From the NCBI GenBank assembly GCA_029557895.1, contig JAKQHT010000020.1, positions 62,001 through 126,000 on the forward strand: 64,000 nucleotides of DNA, written 5' to 3'. The position numbers and the translations under genes were made by a program. Origin of the DNA: Bacteroidota bacterium (GTDB lineage: Bacteria; Bacteroidota; Bacteroidia; Flavobacteriales; Flavobacteriaceae). The notes under the pieces are model-generated. The model made no database searches and had not been told where the DNA came from. It saw only the letters and a program-made list of their open reading frames with translations. Positions 1 to 8,636 of this stretch are shown here, piece by piece. The first letter of the stretch is position 1. Every line of letters starts with the position of its first letter.

Positions 1-997
1 TTTTGTTTCTTAAATCGATCAACATCATGTGGTTGTCCGTACCTCCGGAGATAATGTGATAGCCTCTGTCCACAAAAGCTTTCGCCATTGCTTGTGCGTT
101 TTTTTTGACTTGCAACATATAATGCAAGAAATCGTCGGTCAAGGCTTCTCCAAAGGCAATCGCTTTTGCGGCAATAATGTGCTCCAAAGGCCCACCCTGA
201 TTGCCAGGAAACACTCCGGAATCCAACAAGGACGACATCATACGAAGTTCGCCTTTTGGGGTTTTCAAACCAAACGGGTTTTCGAAATCCTGCCCCATCA
301 TGATCATGCCACCTCTTGGACCACGCAAGGTTTTATGTGTGGTGGTCGTCACGATATGGCAATGCGGCATTGGGTCGTTCAATATACCTTTGGCAATCAA
401 TCCTGCAGGATGTGAAATATCGGCCATGAGAATGGCCCCGACGCTATCGGCGACTTCCCTAAATTTCTTGAAATCCATATCCCGAGAATAAGCAGAAGCT
501 CCGGCAATGATGAGTTTGGGTCGTTCTTTTTTTGCAGTATCGGCCAATTTTTCATAATCGATACGACCTGTTTCCTTGTCCACACCATAAAATGAAGGCT
601 GATAGAGCTTTCCAGAAAAATTTACGGGCGATCCATGGGTCAAGTGTCCTCCATGAGAAAGATCAAACCCCAGAATCTTGTCGCCCGGTTTCAGGCACAT
701 CGAATACACAGCAGTATTGGCCTGACTTCCAGAATGTGGCTGAACATTCACATAACTTGCCCCAAACAAGGTCTTTGCTCTATCTATTGCAATCTGTTCT
801 ACTTCATCAACCACTTCGCAACCACCATAATAACGCTTACCGGGGTAGCCTTCGGCGTATTTATTGGTCAAAACAGAGCCCGCAGCCTCCATCACTTGGT
901 TGCTTACAAAATTTTCGGAAGCTATGAGTTCCAATCCATGGAGTTGCCGCTGCTTTTCTGCATCGATGAGTTCAAAAATCTGTTGGTCGCGTTGCAT
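1..997 (-). CDS. glyA: Serine hydroxymethyltransferase (partial, 3' end outside window)
   Basis: PLP enzyme that interconverts serine plus tetrahydrofolate with glycine plus 5,10-methylene-tetrahydrofolate; a cytosolic source of one-carbon units. The minus-strand translation starts at the ATG at 997 with [11 protein letters not shown] and runs off the left edge, giving about 332 of the usual 420 or so residues. Seen directly: the [10 protein letters not shown] segment near the N-terminus, [18 protein letters not shown], and the PLP-lysine signature [14 protein letters not shown]. It diverges from fumarylacetoacetase across about 200 bp, and a near-consensus Bacteroidota promoter lies upstream. 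The family assignment is secure; only the C-terminus is unseen. Confidence 0.97.
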   Translation of the reverse strand, partial: MQRDQQIFELIDAEKQRQLHGLELIASENFVSNQVMEAAGSVLTNKYAEGYPGKRYYGGCEVVDEVEQIAIDRAKTLFGASYVNVQPHSGSQANTAVYSMCLKPGDKILGFDLSHGGHLTHGSPVNFSGKLYQPSFYGVDKETGRIDYEKLADTAKKERPKLIIAGASAYSRDMDFKKFREVADSVGAILMADISHPAGLIAKGILNDPMPHCHIVTTTTHKTLRGPRGGMIMMGQDFENPFGLKTPKGELRMMSSLLDSGVFPGNQGGPLEHIIAAKAIAFGEALTDDFLHYMLQVKKNAQAMAKAFVDRGYHIISGGTDNHMMLIDLRNK

Positions 998-1022
998 GAT
1001 GTGTATCAAAAATTAAATTTTT

Positions 1023-1052
1023 CAAAAATAATAAATCCGATGCTTATATCAA
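1023..1052 (-). promoter_or_regulatory. Promoter of glyA
   Basis: On the minus strand TTG (1052-1050) is followed after 19 bp by TATTTTTG (1030-1023), an exact match to the Bacteroidota primary sigma pattern TTG-N19-TAnnTTTG. It lies 26 bp upstream of the glyA ATG. Confidence 0.6.
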
Positions 1053-1152
1053 CCAAAAAACAGATTTTTCATTTCAAGGCAACTTCAATCAGAAAGCATC
1101 AAAAAACGGTCAATTTTAAGCATTTTTTTAGCTATAAATTAAAAATATTATG

Positions 1153-1160
1153 TAGGTTTG
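1153..1160 (+). promoter_or_regulatory. Candidate -7 element of the fumarylacetoacetase promoter
   Basis: TAGGTTTG matches the Bacteroidota -7 pattern TAnnTTTG and lies 35 bp before the ATG at 1196. No good -33 TTG is seen at the expected distance, so support is moderate. Confidence 0.4.
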
Positions 1161-1195
1161 AACATCATATTTACAACAACCCATTATTATCAAAT

Positions 1196-2494
1196 ATGTC
1201 CATAATAGCTAACAACCCAGACAGAACTTCCTGGCTACATGTTGGGAAAAACTCTGATTTCCCCATACAGAACATTCCCTTTGGCGTTTTTCTGACCCGT
1301 GACGACATCATTACCATTGGAACGCGCATTGGAGATACCGCCATCGACTTGGGCGCCCTGCACCAATTGGGGTACTTTGACGGAATTGCGCTAACCGATG
1401 ACATCTTTTTGCAAGACACACTCAATGATTTTATTGCCGATGGACGCAAGACTTGGCGTGCAGTGCGAAACCGAATTGCTGAAATTTTTGACAGTAACAA
1501 TCCGATCCTGAAAGACAACAAAAAGCATAAGGAAATCGTCTGTTTCAGATTGGATGAAATTGAAATGCAAGTACCGGTACAAATTGGTGATTATACTGAT
1601 TTTTATTCGAGTTTAGAGCATGCCACGAATGTCGGCACGATGTTTCGAGGCAAGGACAATGCACTGATGCCCAACTGGCTGCATATCCCGGTGGGCTATC
1701 ATGGCAGAAGTTCGTCCATCGTACCTTCGGGCATACCCATACACAGACCACAGGGGCAAACGTTGCCGGACGGATCCGATGAACCCGTATTCGGACCTTC
1801 AAAATTGGTGGACTTTGAACTGGAAATGGCTTTTATCACCACCGTTGCCAATGATTTGGGCGAACCTATCCCTGTCAATGAAGCCGAAGAATATATTTTT
1901 GGGCTGGTACTTTTCAACGATTGGTCCGCTCGCGATATACAAAAATGGGAATATGTTCCATTGGGACCCTTTTTGTCAAAGAATTTCGCTTCCTCGATTT
2001 CACCGTGGATTGTAACCTTGGATGCTCTGGAACCATTTAGGGTTGATGGTCCAAAGCCAATTAAACCGCTACTGCCTTATCTCAAATCAAAGGGCAAGAA
2101 AAGTTATGACATCAGCCTTGAAGTGGCCATCCGCCCAAAAAATGCCAAGGAAACCATTGTTTGCAAATCGAATTTTAAATACCTGTACTGGAACATGTCA
2201 CAGCAATTGGCACACCATACCATAAACGGTTGCCCTATAAATTCTGGTGATATGATGGGTAGCGGTACGATTTCCGGCCCAACGGAAGATTCCTATGGTT
2301 CTATGCTCGAACTCACTTGGCGTGGCGAAAAACCGATAAAGATGAAAGATGGCACCGAGCGTAAATTCATCAACGATTATGACACCGTCATTATGCGCGG
2401 ACATTGTGAAAAGGACGGTACGCGGATTGGTTTTGGAGAAGTGTCCACACAATTGTTGCCAATTTACAATCCGAAAAAAAGAAATAATCCATAG
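1196..2494 (+). CDS. fahA: Fumarylacetoacetase
   Basis: Last enzyme of phenylalanine/tyrosine (homogentisate) catabolism; it hydrolyses 4-fumarylacetoacetate to fumarate and acetoacetate. The 432-residue protein has the usual family length when started at MSIIANNPDRTSW. The open frame extends upstream as far as 635, but that part is antisense to glyA and its translation is low-complexity, so the ATG at 1196 is preferred. Diagnostic stretches are VGYHGRSSSIVPSGIPI, PSKLVDFELEMAF, LFNDWSARDIQKWEY and SGTISGPTEDSYGSMLE, which carry the metal-binding acidic residues and active-site loop of the FAH fold. It is monocistronic and divergent from glyA; the other tyrosine-degradation genes are not in the window. 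Confidence 0.96.
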   Translation: MSIIANNPDRTSWLHVGKNSDFPIQNIPFGVFLTRDDIITIGTRIGDTAIDLGALHQLGYFDGIALTDDIFLQDTLNDFIADGRKTWRAVRNRIAEIFDSNNPILKDNKKHKEIVCFRLDEIEMQVPVQIGDYTDFYSSLEHATNVGTMFRGKDNALMPNWLHIPVGYHGRSSSIVPSGIPIHRPQGQTLPDGSDEPVFGPSKLVDFELEMAFITTVANDLGEPIPVNEAEEYIFGLVLFNDWSARDIQKWEYVPLGPFLSKNFASSISPWIVTLDALEPFRVDGPKPIKPLLPYLKSKGKKSYDISLEVAIRPKNAKETIVCKSNFKYLYWNMSQQLAHHTINGCPINSGDMMGSGTISGPTEDSYGSMLELTWRGEKPIKMKDGTERKFINDYDTVIMRGHCEKDGTRIGFGEVSTQLLPIYNPKKRNNP

Positions 2495-2826
2495 TTGCAG
2501 CCATTGCGTGGATACACAACCTTGATGATTGGACTCGGCTAGCGCCCGACAATATTGAATATTCAAAGAAAAACGCAGATAGAACCTATATGTTCAGGGT
2601 TTTTGGCACTTAAACAGAAAGCGACTGCCCCGATAAAAGGAGATTATAAAAAAATCGGGAAGTGTGCCAAATACTCCCTTCCCTAACATCTTAACTTCTA
2701 TAATCTCAATAATTTAATTTTTTAAATATCTAATTAGCAATTCATTAAAAAACAAAATCCGATTTTTTTGGGGTTTGGCACAGCTTTTGGATTCCTGTAT
2801 TTATAAACCAATTAAAAACCGGAACC
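2495..2826. other. Intergenic region of 332 bp
   Basis: No gene was found. It holds an inverted CCCGAT...ATCGGG (2629-2634 and 2654-2659) with no T-run, and an AT-rich tract. The sigma-54-like TTGGCAC motif at 2775 is listed separately. Confidence 0.6.
2775..2790 (+). promoter_or_regulatory. Possible sigma-54 promoter upstream of the lipoprotein gene
   Basis: TTGGCACAGCTTTTGG resembles TTGGCAC-N5-TTGC, with a perfect -24 half but TTGG in place of TTGC at -12. A start site about 12 bp downstream would leave a leader of about 25 nt before the ATG at 2827. One mismatch in the critical -12 pair keeps this tentative. Confidence 0.3.
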
Positions 2827-4008
2827 ATGAAAGCAAAATTACTCTTCGCAACCATTGTCTTATTGCTCGTTTCATGCAGCAGTAAAAAACAAATCGAGAA
2901 ATCGCTACATTCCGGCAACTACGACCAAGCCATAAATGATGCATTGCGCAAACTTGAGAACAACAAAGACAAAGCACGCAAACAGGACTTCGTCATCATG
3001 CTGGAGGACGCCTACTACAAAGCGGTAGAGCGTGACATGAACACCATCAACCACCTCAAGAAAGACGGCAATCCTGAACACTACAAAGCCATTTATGAAA
3101 GGTACCTTGACATGAATGCGCGCCAAGAAGCCATCAAGGCGGTATTGCCTTTGCAGATTGGCGGAAAAACATTGGCGCTGAAATTCAACGATTATTCGGA
3201 TGCCATCATCACCTCAAGAAATAACCTCGCAGACTATATGTACGACAAAGGTTTGGCTCTTTTGGAATCTGATGCCAAATATGATTTGAGGGAAGCCTAC
3301 TCTGTGTTCAACTATATAGATCGCATTTATCCTAATTATGAAGACACAAGGGCGTTGATACAGGAAGCACACGAACTTGGCACCGAACACGTTATCGTCA
3401 GCATCATGAACCAAACCAATCAAATCATTCCACGGTCATTGGAAAATGAACTGTTAAACTTTGATGCCTATGGCCTTGACCGTTTCTGGACTGTTTATCA
3501 CACTGACGCATCCCAAAATGTTGATTTCGATTATGCCATGCAGCTCCAACTGAAACGCATCAACATATCGGCAGATGAGTTGCACGAAAAGCAAATCCTG
3601 AAAGAAAAACAGATTGTGGACGGGTGGAAATATCTGCTCGATGCCAATGGCAACGTTGTGAAAGACAGCCTTGGCAACGACATCAAAGTGGATAATGTTG
3701 TGAAAGTCAGGGCGAGATATTTTGAATTTAACCAATTTAAATCAACCCAAATCGTTGCCGAAGTGGTATATACGGATTTAAAACGCCACCGTACCATTGA
3801 CATTGTTCCCATAGACAGCCAGTTTATATTTGAAAACCGATATGCTACTGTGCGTGGCGATAAAAGGGCGCTCGACAGAATCGAACTGGAATTGCTCAAC
3901 AACGGCCACGTTATTTTTCCATCCAACGAGCAAATGGTGTATGACACTGGTGAAGGTTTAAAATCAAAACTAAAAAGTATCATCAGTACTTATAAAATAG
4001 GTGTTTGA
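2827..4008 (+). CDS. Conserved flavobacterial lipoprotein with TPR-like helices
   Basis: A 393-residue protein with a lipoprotein signal (LLLVSCSS, lipidated Cys at about 17), so probably anchored in a membrane facing the periplasm or cell surface. Residues about 20-200 are helical and rich in Tyr, Ala and Leu, with spacing like tetratricopeptide repeats (SLHSGNYDQAINDALRKL resembles a TPR unit). The C-terminal half is beta-rich. No catalytic motif is visible. Homologous-looking lipoproteins occur in Flavobacteriia without known function. It stands alone, and a sigma-54-like motif precedes it. A scaffold or envelope-stress role is only a guess. Confidence 0.8.
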   Translation: MKAKLLFATIVLLLVSCSSKKQIEKSLHSGNYDQAINDALRKLENNKDKARKQDFVIMLEDAYYKAVERDMNTINHLKKDGNPEHYKAIYERYLDMNARQEAIKAVLPLQIGGKTLALKFNDYSDAIITSRNNLADYMYDKGLALLESDAKYDLREAYSVFNYIDRIYPNYEDTRALIQEAHELGTEHVIVSIMNQTNQIIPRSLENELLNFDAYGLDRFWTVYHTDASQNVDFDYAMQLQLKRINISADELHEKQILKEKQIVDGWKYLLDANGNVVKDSLGNDIKVDNVVKVRARYFEFNQFKSTQIVAEVVYTDLKRHRTIDIVPIDSQFIFENRYATVRGDKRALDRIELELLNNGHVIFPSNEQMVYDTGEGLKSKLKSIISTYKIGV

Positions 4009-4094
4009 CTACAGAAAAAACCGACAAAACGCCCATTTTTTGTAGCTCTTTGAAAAAAATAACAACAAATTTGCCTTGAGGTTTGTTTGTTATG

Positions 4095-4117
4095 TGCATA
4101 AAACTTACTTTTATGCA
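4095..4117 (+). promoter_or_regulatory. Perfect 9-bp inverted repeat upstream of zinc-ribbon microprotein
   Basis: TGCATAAAA, five bases (cttac), then TTTTATGCA. The repeat ends 23 bp before the ATG at 4141. It could be an operator or a 5' UTR hairpin. Confidence 0.4.
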
Positions 4118-4140
4118 TCACGAACCTTAAAAACCAAGAC

Positions 4141-4281
4141 ATGGAAGCATACTGCGTAAAATGCAAGTCTAAAAAAGACATGAAAAATGCCAAAGAGGCA
4201 ACAATGAAAAATGGAAGAAAAGCAATGAAAGGCGAATGCCCAACTTGCGGTACTGGCATGTTCAGGATAATGGGGAAATAA
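4141..4281 (+). CDS. DUF5679-type zinc-ribbon microprotein
   Basis: A 46-residue protein starting MEAYCVKCKSKKDM and ending ECPTCGTGMFRIMGK. Two CxxC pairs (CVKC and CPTC) about 30 residues apart should hold one zinc ion, and the rest is Lys-rich. This matches the small DUF5679 or topoisomerase-type zinc ribbon that is widespread in bacteria with unknown role; nucleic-acid binding is a reasonable inference. A strong terminator follows directly and a perfect inverted repeat precedes it, which both support a real, separately transcribed gene. Confidence 0.8.
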   Translation: MEAYCVKCKSKKDMKNAKEATMKNGRKAMKGECPTCGTGMFRIMGK

Positions 4282-4301
4282 TCCCCTATCCTCAAAAACA
4301 A

Positions 4302-4340
4302 AACAACCCCACTTGCTCTTGTAAGTGGGGTTGTTGTTTT
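4302..4340 (+). terminator. Rho-independent terminator, probably bidirectional
   Basis: A 13-bp stem, AACAACCCCACTT (4302-4314) with AAGTGGGGTTGTT (4323-4335), is followed by a T-rich tail. A-rich sequence on the left gives T's on the other strand, so it may also end the converging ccsBA transcript. Confidence 0.85.
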
Positions 4341-4427
4341 TGTTACAAAATACCAATCGTTCCAAGTTTCAACCTTGCTGGCTATGGTTTGGTTCACAGC
4401 GACAAGTTTGGAGTCCTGACTTTACAA

Positions 4428-7400
4428 TTACTTTTTGTAATACAAACTGTATTTCCGATACGCCATAATGCCCAAAATGGCAACTATCACAGCTGTGGCA
4501 GCAATAAACTTAAAGCTTACGATCTGATCTCCACTGGCATAAGAATGCAATCCTGCCAGATAAAAATTGACCCCAAAATAGGTCATCATAATGCTGGCAA
4601 AGGCAATGACCGAAGCAAAATTAAAAGCAAACCTTCCGCGAAGCCCAGGCACCAAACGCATGTGGATGACAAAAGCATAGACCATAATGCTAATCAACGC
4701 CCAGGTTTCTTTTGGGTCCCAGCCCCAATAACGTCCCCAACTTTCATTGGCCCACATACCGCCCAAAAAGTTACCAATGGTCAACAATATCAAGCCCACG
4801 GCCAGCGCCATTTCATTGATGATGGTCAACTCCATAATATTGAGCAACATTTTGTCTTTGTTATTTTTATTGGTAAACACCATCAAGAACAAGGACACCA
4901 ACCCAAGAATCATCCCTAGCGTAAACGGTCCATAGCTCATAACAATAACGGCCACATGGATCATCAGCCAATAGCTATTGAGTACAGGCTCGAGATTAGA
5001 AATGGCCGGATCCATCCAGTTCCAGTGTGCCACCATAAGAATTATGGATGTGACAAATGCGGTAGATGCCATGGTAAGGTCGCTCTTGCGGCCAAATATC
5101 AGGCCAAACAGCATCGTTGCCCATGCCACATATATCATGGACTCGTAAGCATCGCTCCAAGGCGCATGGCCTGAAAGGTACCAGCGCACAATCAATCCGG
5201 CAGTATGGAGCATGAACAACCCAACGATTATAAATTTAAAAACCTTTATGGCAGCATTTACAAACTTGATCTTTGTGTTAAATATCTGTACGATCAAAAA
5301 GATAAACATCAGGGTACCGGCATACATATACCAACTGAACAATCTTTTAAAAACGTCGTATTTGTTATAAGCGATTTCGGTTTTGATTTTTTTATCTGTG
5401 AGCATTACCTCACTACCAAATTTCTCTTGGGTCCTTTTGATACCTTTAAGCACATCTTCAGCCTTTGAAAAATCCCCTGTTTGCTTTGCCTGGTTGAGGG
5501 TCAACAGGTAAGCACTAAAACCATTGTTCATAAAATTGCCGAGGAGTGTATCTGCAATTTTTTCACGGTAGCCATCTTCACGAAACTCAACCGATGATAT
5601 CCATTTGTTGTTATCGTCACCTGGCACCGGGAATATTTTCATGGCGCGGCCTTCAATCACATTGTACAATAGGCTCACGCGCTGGTCGGCTTCCTTGAAT
5701 TCTTTTTGCGAGCCATTTGGCACTTGTGCTTTATAGGCTTCGTCAAGGTATGGTGCGAGTTTGTAACCACCCCTTTCATCAAAAAAATCAATAAGACGCA
5801 CATATTTTTGGTCAGTTGCCACACCTATGATGTTCCTGATAGTATCGGCTTTTTGGGGCTTCAAATAGATAATAGGCACATTAAACCAAAGCATCGGGCT
5901 TTCCTGAATGGACAGAAACACTTGGTTGGCATCAAAATCTCCGTAGGTATCGTGTTTGCTCAACTTGCGCAACATTTCGGATGCGTAGGTGTCAATGGGC
6001 ATCATACGGCCGCTATAATCCTGAACCACGGTATGGCCAAAAAGGTCAGCATGGGCTCTTGGCGTGATGTTTTCATGCAATATCGAATCGATTTGCGCTT
6101 GGGTTGGCCTTCCCAAGGCGTGTCCAGGTCCGGTATGTTGCGAATAACCAGAATATGCGATGAACATCAACAGCAACATGGTGAGTTTTTGTTTCCGTTG
6201 CTTCACTTTTTTGAGCATACGGTTGAGGTCGGCAAAACGTGTATTCTTATCAAAAATCGTGGCGAGCATGGCGCCAAAGAGCAGGAAGTAACCTATATAG
6301 GTAATCCAAGTACCCCAAAAATCGTGATTGACCGATAGGATCGTTCCTTTTTCATCGGGATCAAAACTTGCCTGAAAGAAGCGATATCCTCGATGGTCAA
6401 GAATGTGGTTCATATAAATATGGTAATCAAAATCGCCGTGCTCTTTGTCCAGAACGGTCACTTTGCTTTCATAGGAGGAATAGCTTTTTTCGGTACCGGG
6501 ATATTTTTGGGCAATAAAATCGTTGAGTTTTATAGCAAAAGGGAGTTCGATAACCTTGGAACCGTACTGCATGGCTATATCCAGATTGCCTATTTTCACT
6601 TGTTCAAAACCGTTATTCATGCCTCTGCCACCCAAGAGATTAACACGTTCGGTATGGCCGTTTGCTGTTACTTTCATGACGACACCGTCTTCGTCGTTCT
6701 TGAGGATCACGGGTTTCTTGACAATATCAAAATGGCCTCTAACCACCGGTTTTGGAAACACCATTGCCATATTGCCGATCAGGTACCTTGCCCTCAAAGC
6801 GAGCGGTTGGATACTGTCTTTGAGCAATTTGCCCTGTTCTCCGGTTGCCATAACCATGTATTCGCCTTCGAATGGTGATTGGATGGTCAAACCATCGGGT
6901 GTGTTATGGATGTTGATGGCGCCATCTGTCTGGTTATCCAACGAAATCAGCACATTATGGATACTTGACACTTGACCCGATTTCAAGAAATGGTTGTGGG
7001 ACATCCCTTCACCGGCCTCTACAAGCTTGAGGTATTCCTCGCCTGTCTCATCGGGCATGATATCTTTTTCGGCTCCTCGGATGAATTTTTCAAGCTCTAT
7101 GGTTACCGGGGTTTGGCCGTAAACGGTCTCTACTTTAAAACGATTGTTCAAACGGTGTGAAAAATCGACTTCTTTCTCAATGATTTTTCGCTGTGCGACA
7201 CCATTTATTTGAAAATCACCGTCGATGTATGCCGTTACATAGGTTTTTTGCGACAACATATAGTTTTCGGTCGCGCCCTCACGGATGGCCATCATTCCTT
7301 CAAAACTGAAATAGCGGGTAACAAAAGCACCCAAAAGGACGAGAATAAACGCCAAATGCAGCAATAAGGTTGACCATTTCTCTTTTCGCCATAATCGGTA

Positions 7401-7613
7401 GCGCGAAATATTGCCTATAAAATTGATGACAAAAATTGCCATGATGGCCTCAAACCACCACGCATTGTAGATAAGTGTGCGGGTATATGGCGTGGGCGAG
7501 GTGTCCATATTGCGGTCTAGTATGGTGCCTACGGCCATGGCGGTGGCAAAAACTACAAATAAAATTGCGGTAAGACGTGTTGAAAAAAGTATTTTGAAAA
7601 TCTTGTTTAGCAT
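4428..7613 (-). CDS. ccsBA: Fused cytochrome c biogenesis protein CcsBA (ResB-ResC)
   Basis: A 1061-residue membrane protein of the system II haem-lyase pathway, which exports haem and attaches it to CXXCH motifs of c-type cytochromes. The N-terminal part is CcsB/ResB-like: helices at about 10-110, a large extracytoplasmic region, and another helix near 440. A long periplasmic linker (about 490-760) leads to the C-terminal CcsA/ResC part with many helices and the haem-handling WWD motif NESWGRYWGWDPKETWALI near 950-970. Conserved membrane histidines (MLHTAGLIVRWYLSGHAPW, HSYAS) are present. Fusion of the two subunits is known in Bacteroidota and epsilonproteobacteria. It implies that the organism makes c-type cytochromes. 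Confidence 0.95.
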   Translation of the reverse strand: MLNKIFKILFSTRLTAILFVVFATAMAVGTILDRNMDTSPTPYTRTLIYNAWWFEAIMAIFVINFIGNISRYRLWRKEKWSTLLLHLAFILVLLGAFVTRYFSFEGMMAIREGATENYMLSQKTYVTAYIDGDFQINGVAQRKIIEKEVDFSHRLNNRFKVETVYGQTPVTIELEKFIRGAEKDIMPDETGEEYLKLVEAGEGMSHNHFLKSGQVSSIHNVLISLDNQTDGAINIHNTPDGLTIQSPFEGEYMVMATGEQGKLLKDSIQPLALRARYLIGNMAMVFPKPVVRGHFDIVKKPVILKNDEDGVVMKVTANGHTERVNLLGGRGMNNGFEQVKIGNLDIAMQYGSKVIELPFAIKLNDFIAQKYPGTEKSYSSYESKVTVLDKEHGDFDYHIYMNHILDHRGYRFFQASFDPDEKGTILSVNHDFWGTWITYIGYFLLFGAMLATIFDKNTRFADLNRMLKKVKQRKQKLTMLLLMFIAYSGYSQHTGPGHALGRPTQAQIDSILHENITPRAHADLFGHTVVQDYSGRMMPIDTYASEMLRKLSKHDTYGDFDANQVFLSIQESPMLWFNVPIIYLKPQKADTIRNIIGVATDQKYVRLIDFFDERGGYKLAPYLDEAYKAQVPNGSQKEFKEADQRVSLLYNVIEGRAMKIFPVPGDDNNKWISSVEFREDGYREKIADTLLGNFMNNGFSAYLLTLNQAKQTGDFSKAEDVLKGIKRTQEKFGSEVMLTDKKIKTEIAYNKYDVFKRLFSWYMYAGTLMFIFLIVQIFNTKIKFVNAAIKVFKFIIVGLFMLHTAGLIVRWYLSGHAPWSDAYESMIYVAWATMLFGLIFGRKSDLTMASTAFVTSIILMVAHWNWMDPAISNLEPVLNSYWLMIHVAVIVMSYGPFTLGMILGLVSLFLMVFTNKNNKDKMLLNIMELTIINEMALAVGLILLTIGNFLGGMWANESWGRYWGWDPKETWALISIMVYAFVIHMRLVPGLRGRFAFNFASVIAFASIMMTYFGVNFYLAGLHSYASGDQIVSFKFIAATAVIVAILGIMAYRKYSLYYKK

Positions 7614-7639
7614 GATGTTGCCCTATTTTTTGGACTGTG

Positions 7640-7647
7640 CAAATTTA
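7640..7647 (-). promoter_or_regulatory. Candidate -7 element of ccsBA promoter
   Basis: The minus strand reads TAAATTTG, a match to TAnnTTTG, 26 bp upstream of the ATG at 7613. No TTG is seen at -33. Confidence 0.4.
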
Positions 7648-7854
7648 AGGCTTTTAGTTGGTTTGGCTTGGTTTATCCAATGTTAAAATTGGATGATTTG
7701 CTTTAATAGCTTGCTTGTTTATATCCCATTTGACCGCGAAGTAACTTTCTGCCACAACTCTTTGCTATATTATTTTGAGACCAAGACAGCATTTCAATAT
7801 AAAATGCATTATTTAATTCAAAAAATAGCTGCAACAAATTAACCCAAACAGGTC

Positions 7855-8259
7855 CTAAATTTGCTGTCGGGCCTGAAAAATGTTCAAATAAAGAAACGTA
7901 CCCATCTTTCTTGCTCGCCATTTGGCATTATCGGCCACTTCGCCCTCAAAAAGCGAATCAATGGTTTGGATCCACAAGTTGAGCCATACACCAAAGTGCA
8001 TCTCTGTTACGGTATGGTCGTTCTCTTGATCTACCCTGACGTGCACTTCGAGCGGGTTGCCCACATAGCGCTCATCAAGTTTTTTTGTCATGAAAAGGCT
8101 GGATTCCCAAAAAGTTGTAAGGCGGTCTATATGCGCCTCCCAATCTTTAATTACACGATTGAAGAAAGGCCCCAAAAACTCATCGTTCCTGACCTTGCCG
8201 TAAAATGTTGAAACCAGCTTGTAGACGTCTTCCCTATTCTTTATATCTTCTTTTCCCAT
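7855..8259 (-). CDS. Group III truncated haemoglobin
   Basis: A 134-residue single-domain globin. MGKEDIKNREDVYKLVSTFY, FFNRVIKDWEAHIDRLTTFWE and HFGVWLNLWIQTIDSLF match the truncated-haemoglobin fold, with the His of MHFGVW as the likely proximal haem ligand. Group III (trHbP) proteins bind oxygen, nitric oxide or peroxide and are often found in microaerobic or nitrosative-stress settings. The gene lies 3 bp after the small membrane protein at 8263-8568, probably as one transcript, and that unit diverges from a Crp/Fnr regulator. The context suggests redox- or NO-responsive expression, which is inferred. The 240 bp downstream carry no gene. Confidence 0.9.
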   Translation of the reverse strand: MGKEDIKNREDVYKLVSTFYGKVRNDEFLGPFFNRVIKDWEAHIDRLTTFWESSLFMTKKLDERYVGNPLEVHVRVDQENDHTVTEMHFGVWLNLWIQTIDSLFEGEVADNAKWRARKMGTFLYLNIFQARQQI

Positions 8260-8262
8260 TCT

Positions 8263-8568
8263 TTACTGGTAAGAAAACCTGGTCAGATTGATAACAATCA
8301 GCACAATGTGGACCAACATGGTCGCAATGAGCAAATTATATATCCACTTGGTCTTCATCTGTCCGTAAATGGCACCGTTGTATGCCATTGCAAAGGTAAC
8401 ACAAAGAGACAGTTCCACAAAATGAAATGTCTTGGCACTGTTCATCAAAATGAACATGGCCGCTACAGAACCTACGCAACTTTGCAATATGATGCTCAAC
8501 GGAATGTACAATGTGTAATTCTGCCTGAAATCTTCAAACCCTTTTTCATAAATACTCATGATAATCAT
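8263..8568 (-). CDS. Small four-helix membrane protein
   Basis: A 101-residue protein with about three to four hydrophobic segments (LSIILQSCVGSVAAMFILMN, LSLCVTFAMAYNGAIYG, LLIATMLVHIVLIVINLT). The start may be the ATG at 8568 or the one three codons later, giving MSIYEKGFEDF. No family name can be given with certainty. It is cotranscribed with the truncated globin and diverges from the Crp/Fnr regulator, which suggests a membrane partner in the same respiratory or nitrosative response. An FNR-like site lies 49 bp upstream of its start. Confidence 0.75.
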   Translation of the reverse strand: MIIMSIYEKGFEDFRQNYTLYIPLSIILQSCVGSVAAMFILMNSAKTFHFVELSLCVTFAMAYNGAIYGQMKTKWIYNLLIATMLVHIVLIVINLTRFSYQ

Positions 8569-8616
8569 ATCTTTTGGTTAAAGAAGCAAAGTTCTTAATG
8601 CATTCTTTGTATTTTT

Positions 8617-8630
8617 ATGATTCAAATCAT
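8617..8630. promoter_or_regulatory. FNR/CRP-like operator
   Basis: ATGATTCAAATCAT contains TGATnnnnATCA, the core of the FNR consensus TTGATnnnnATCAA, in a 6-bp inverted repeat with a 2-bp spacer. It sits between the Crp/Fnr gene (ATG at 8637) and the divergent membrane protein/globin pair (start 8568), so it could control both and autoregulate. Confidence 0.5.
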
Positions 8631-8636
8631 AAACCG

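Noticed and set aside
635-1195. N-terminal extension of the fumarylacetoacetase frame by 187 residues
   Set aside because: It is antisense to glyA and its promoter, has low-complexity sequence, and the family starts at about MSIIANN.
4236-4919. 227-codon plus-strand frame
   Set aside because: It runs through the terminator and antisense to the 3' end of ccsBA; the composition is not protein-like.
7675-7694. ATCCAAT/ATTGGAT hairpin as a globin terminator
   Set aside because: A 7-bp stem without a T-run, 160 bp beyond the globin stop.
7703-7921. 72-codon minus-strand frame beside the globin gene
   Set aside because: It overlaps the 3' end of the globin gene in another frame and has no recognisable protein features.
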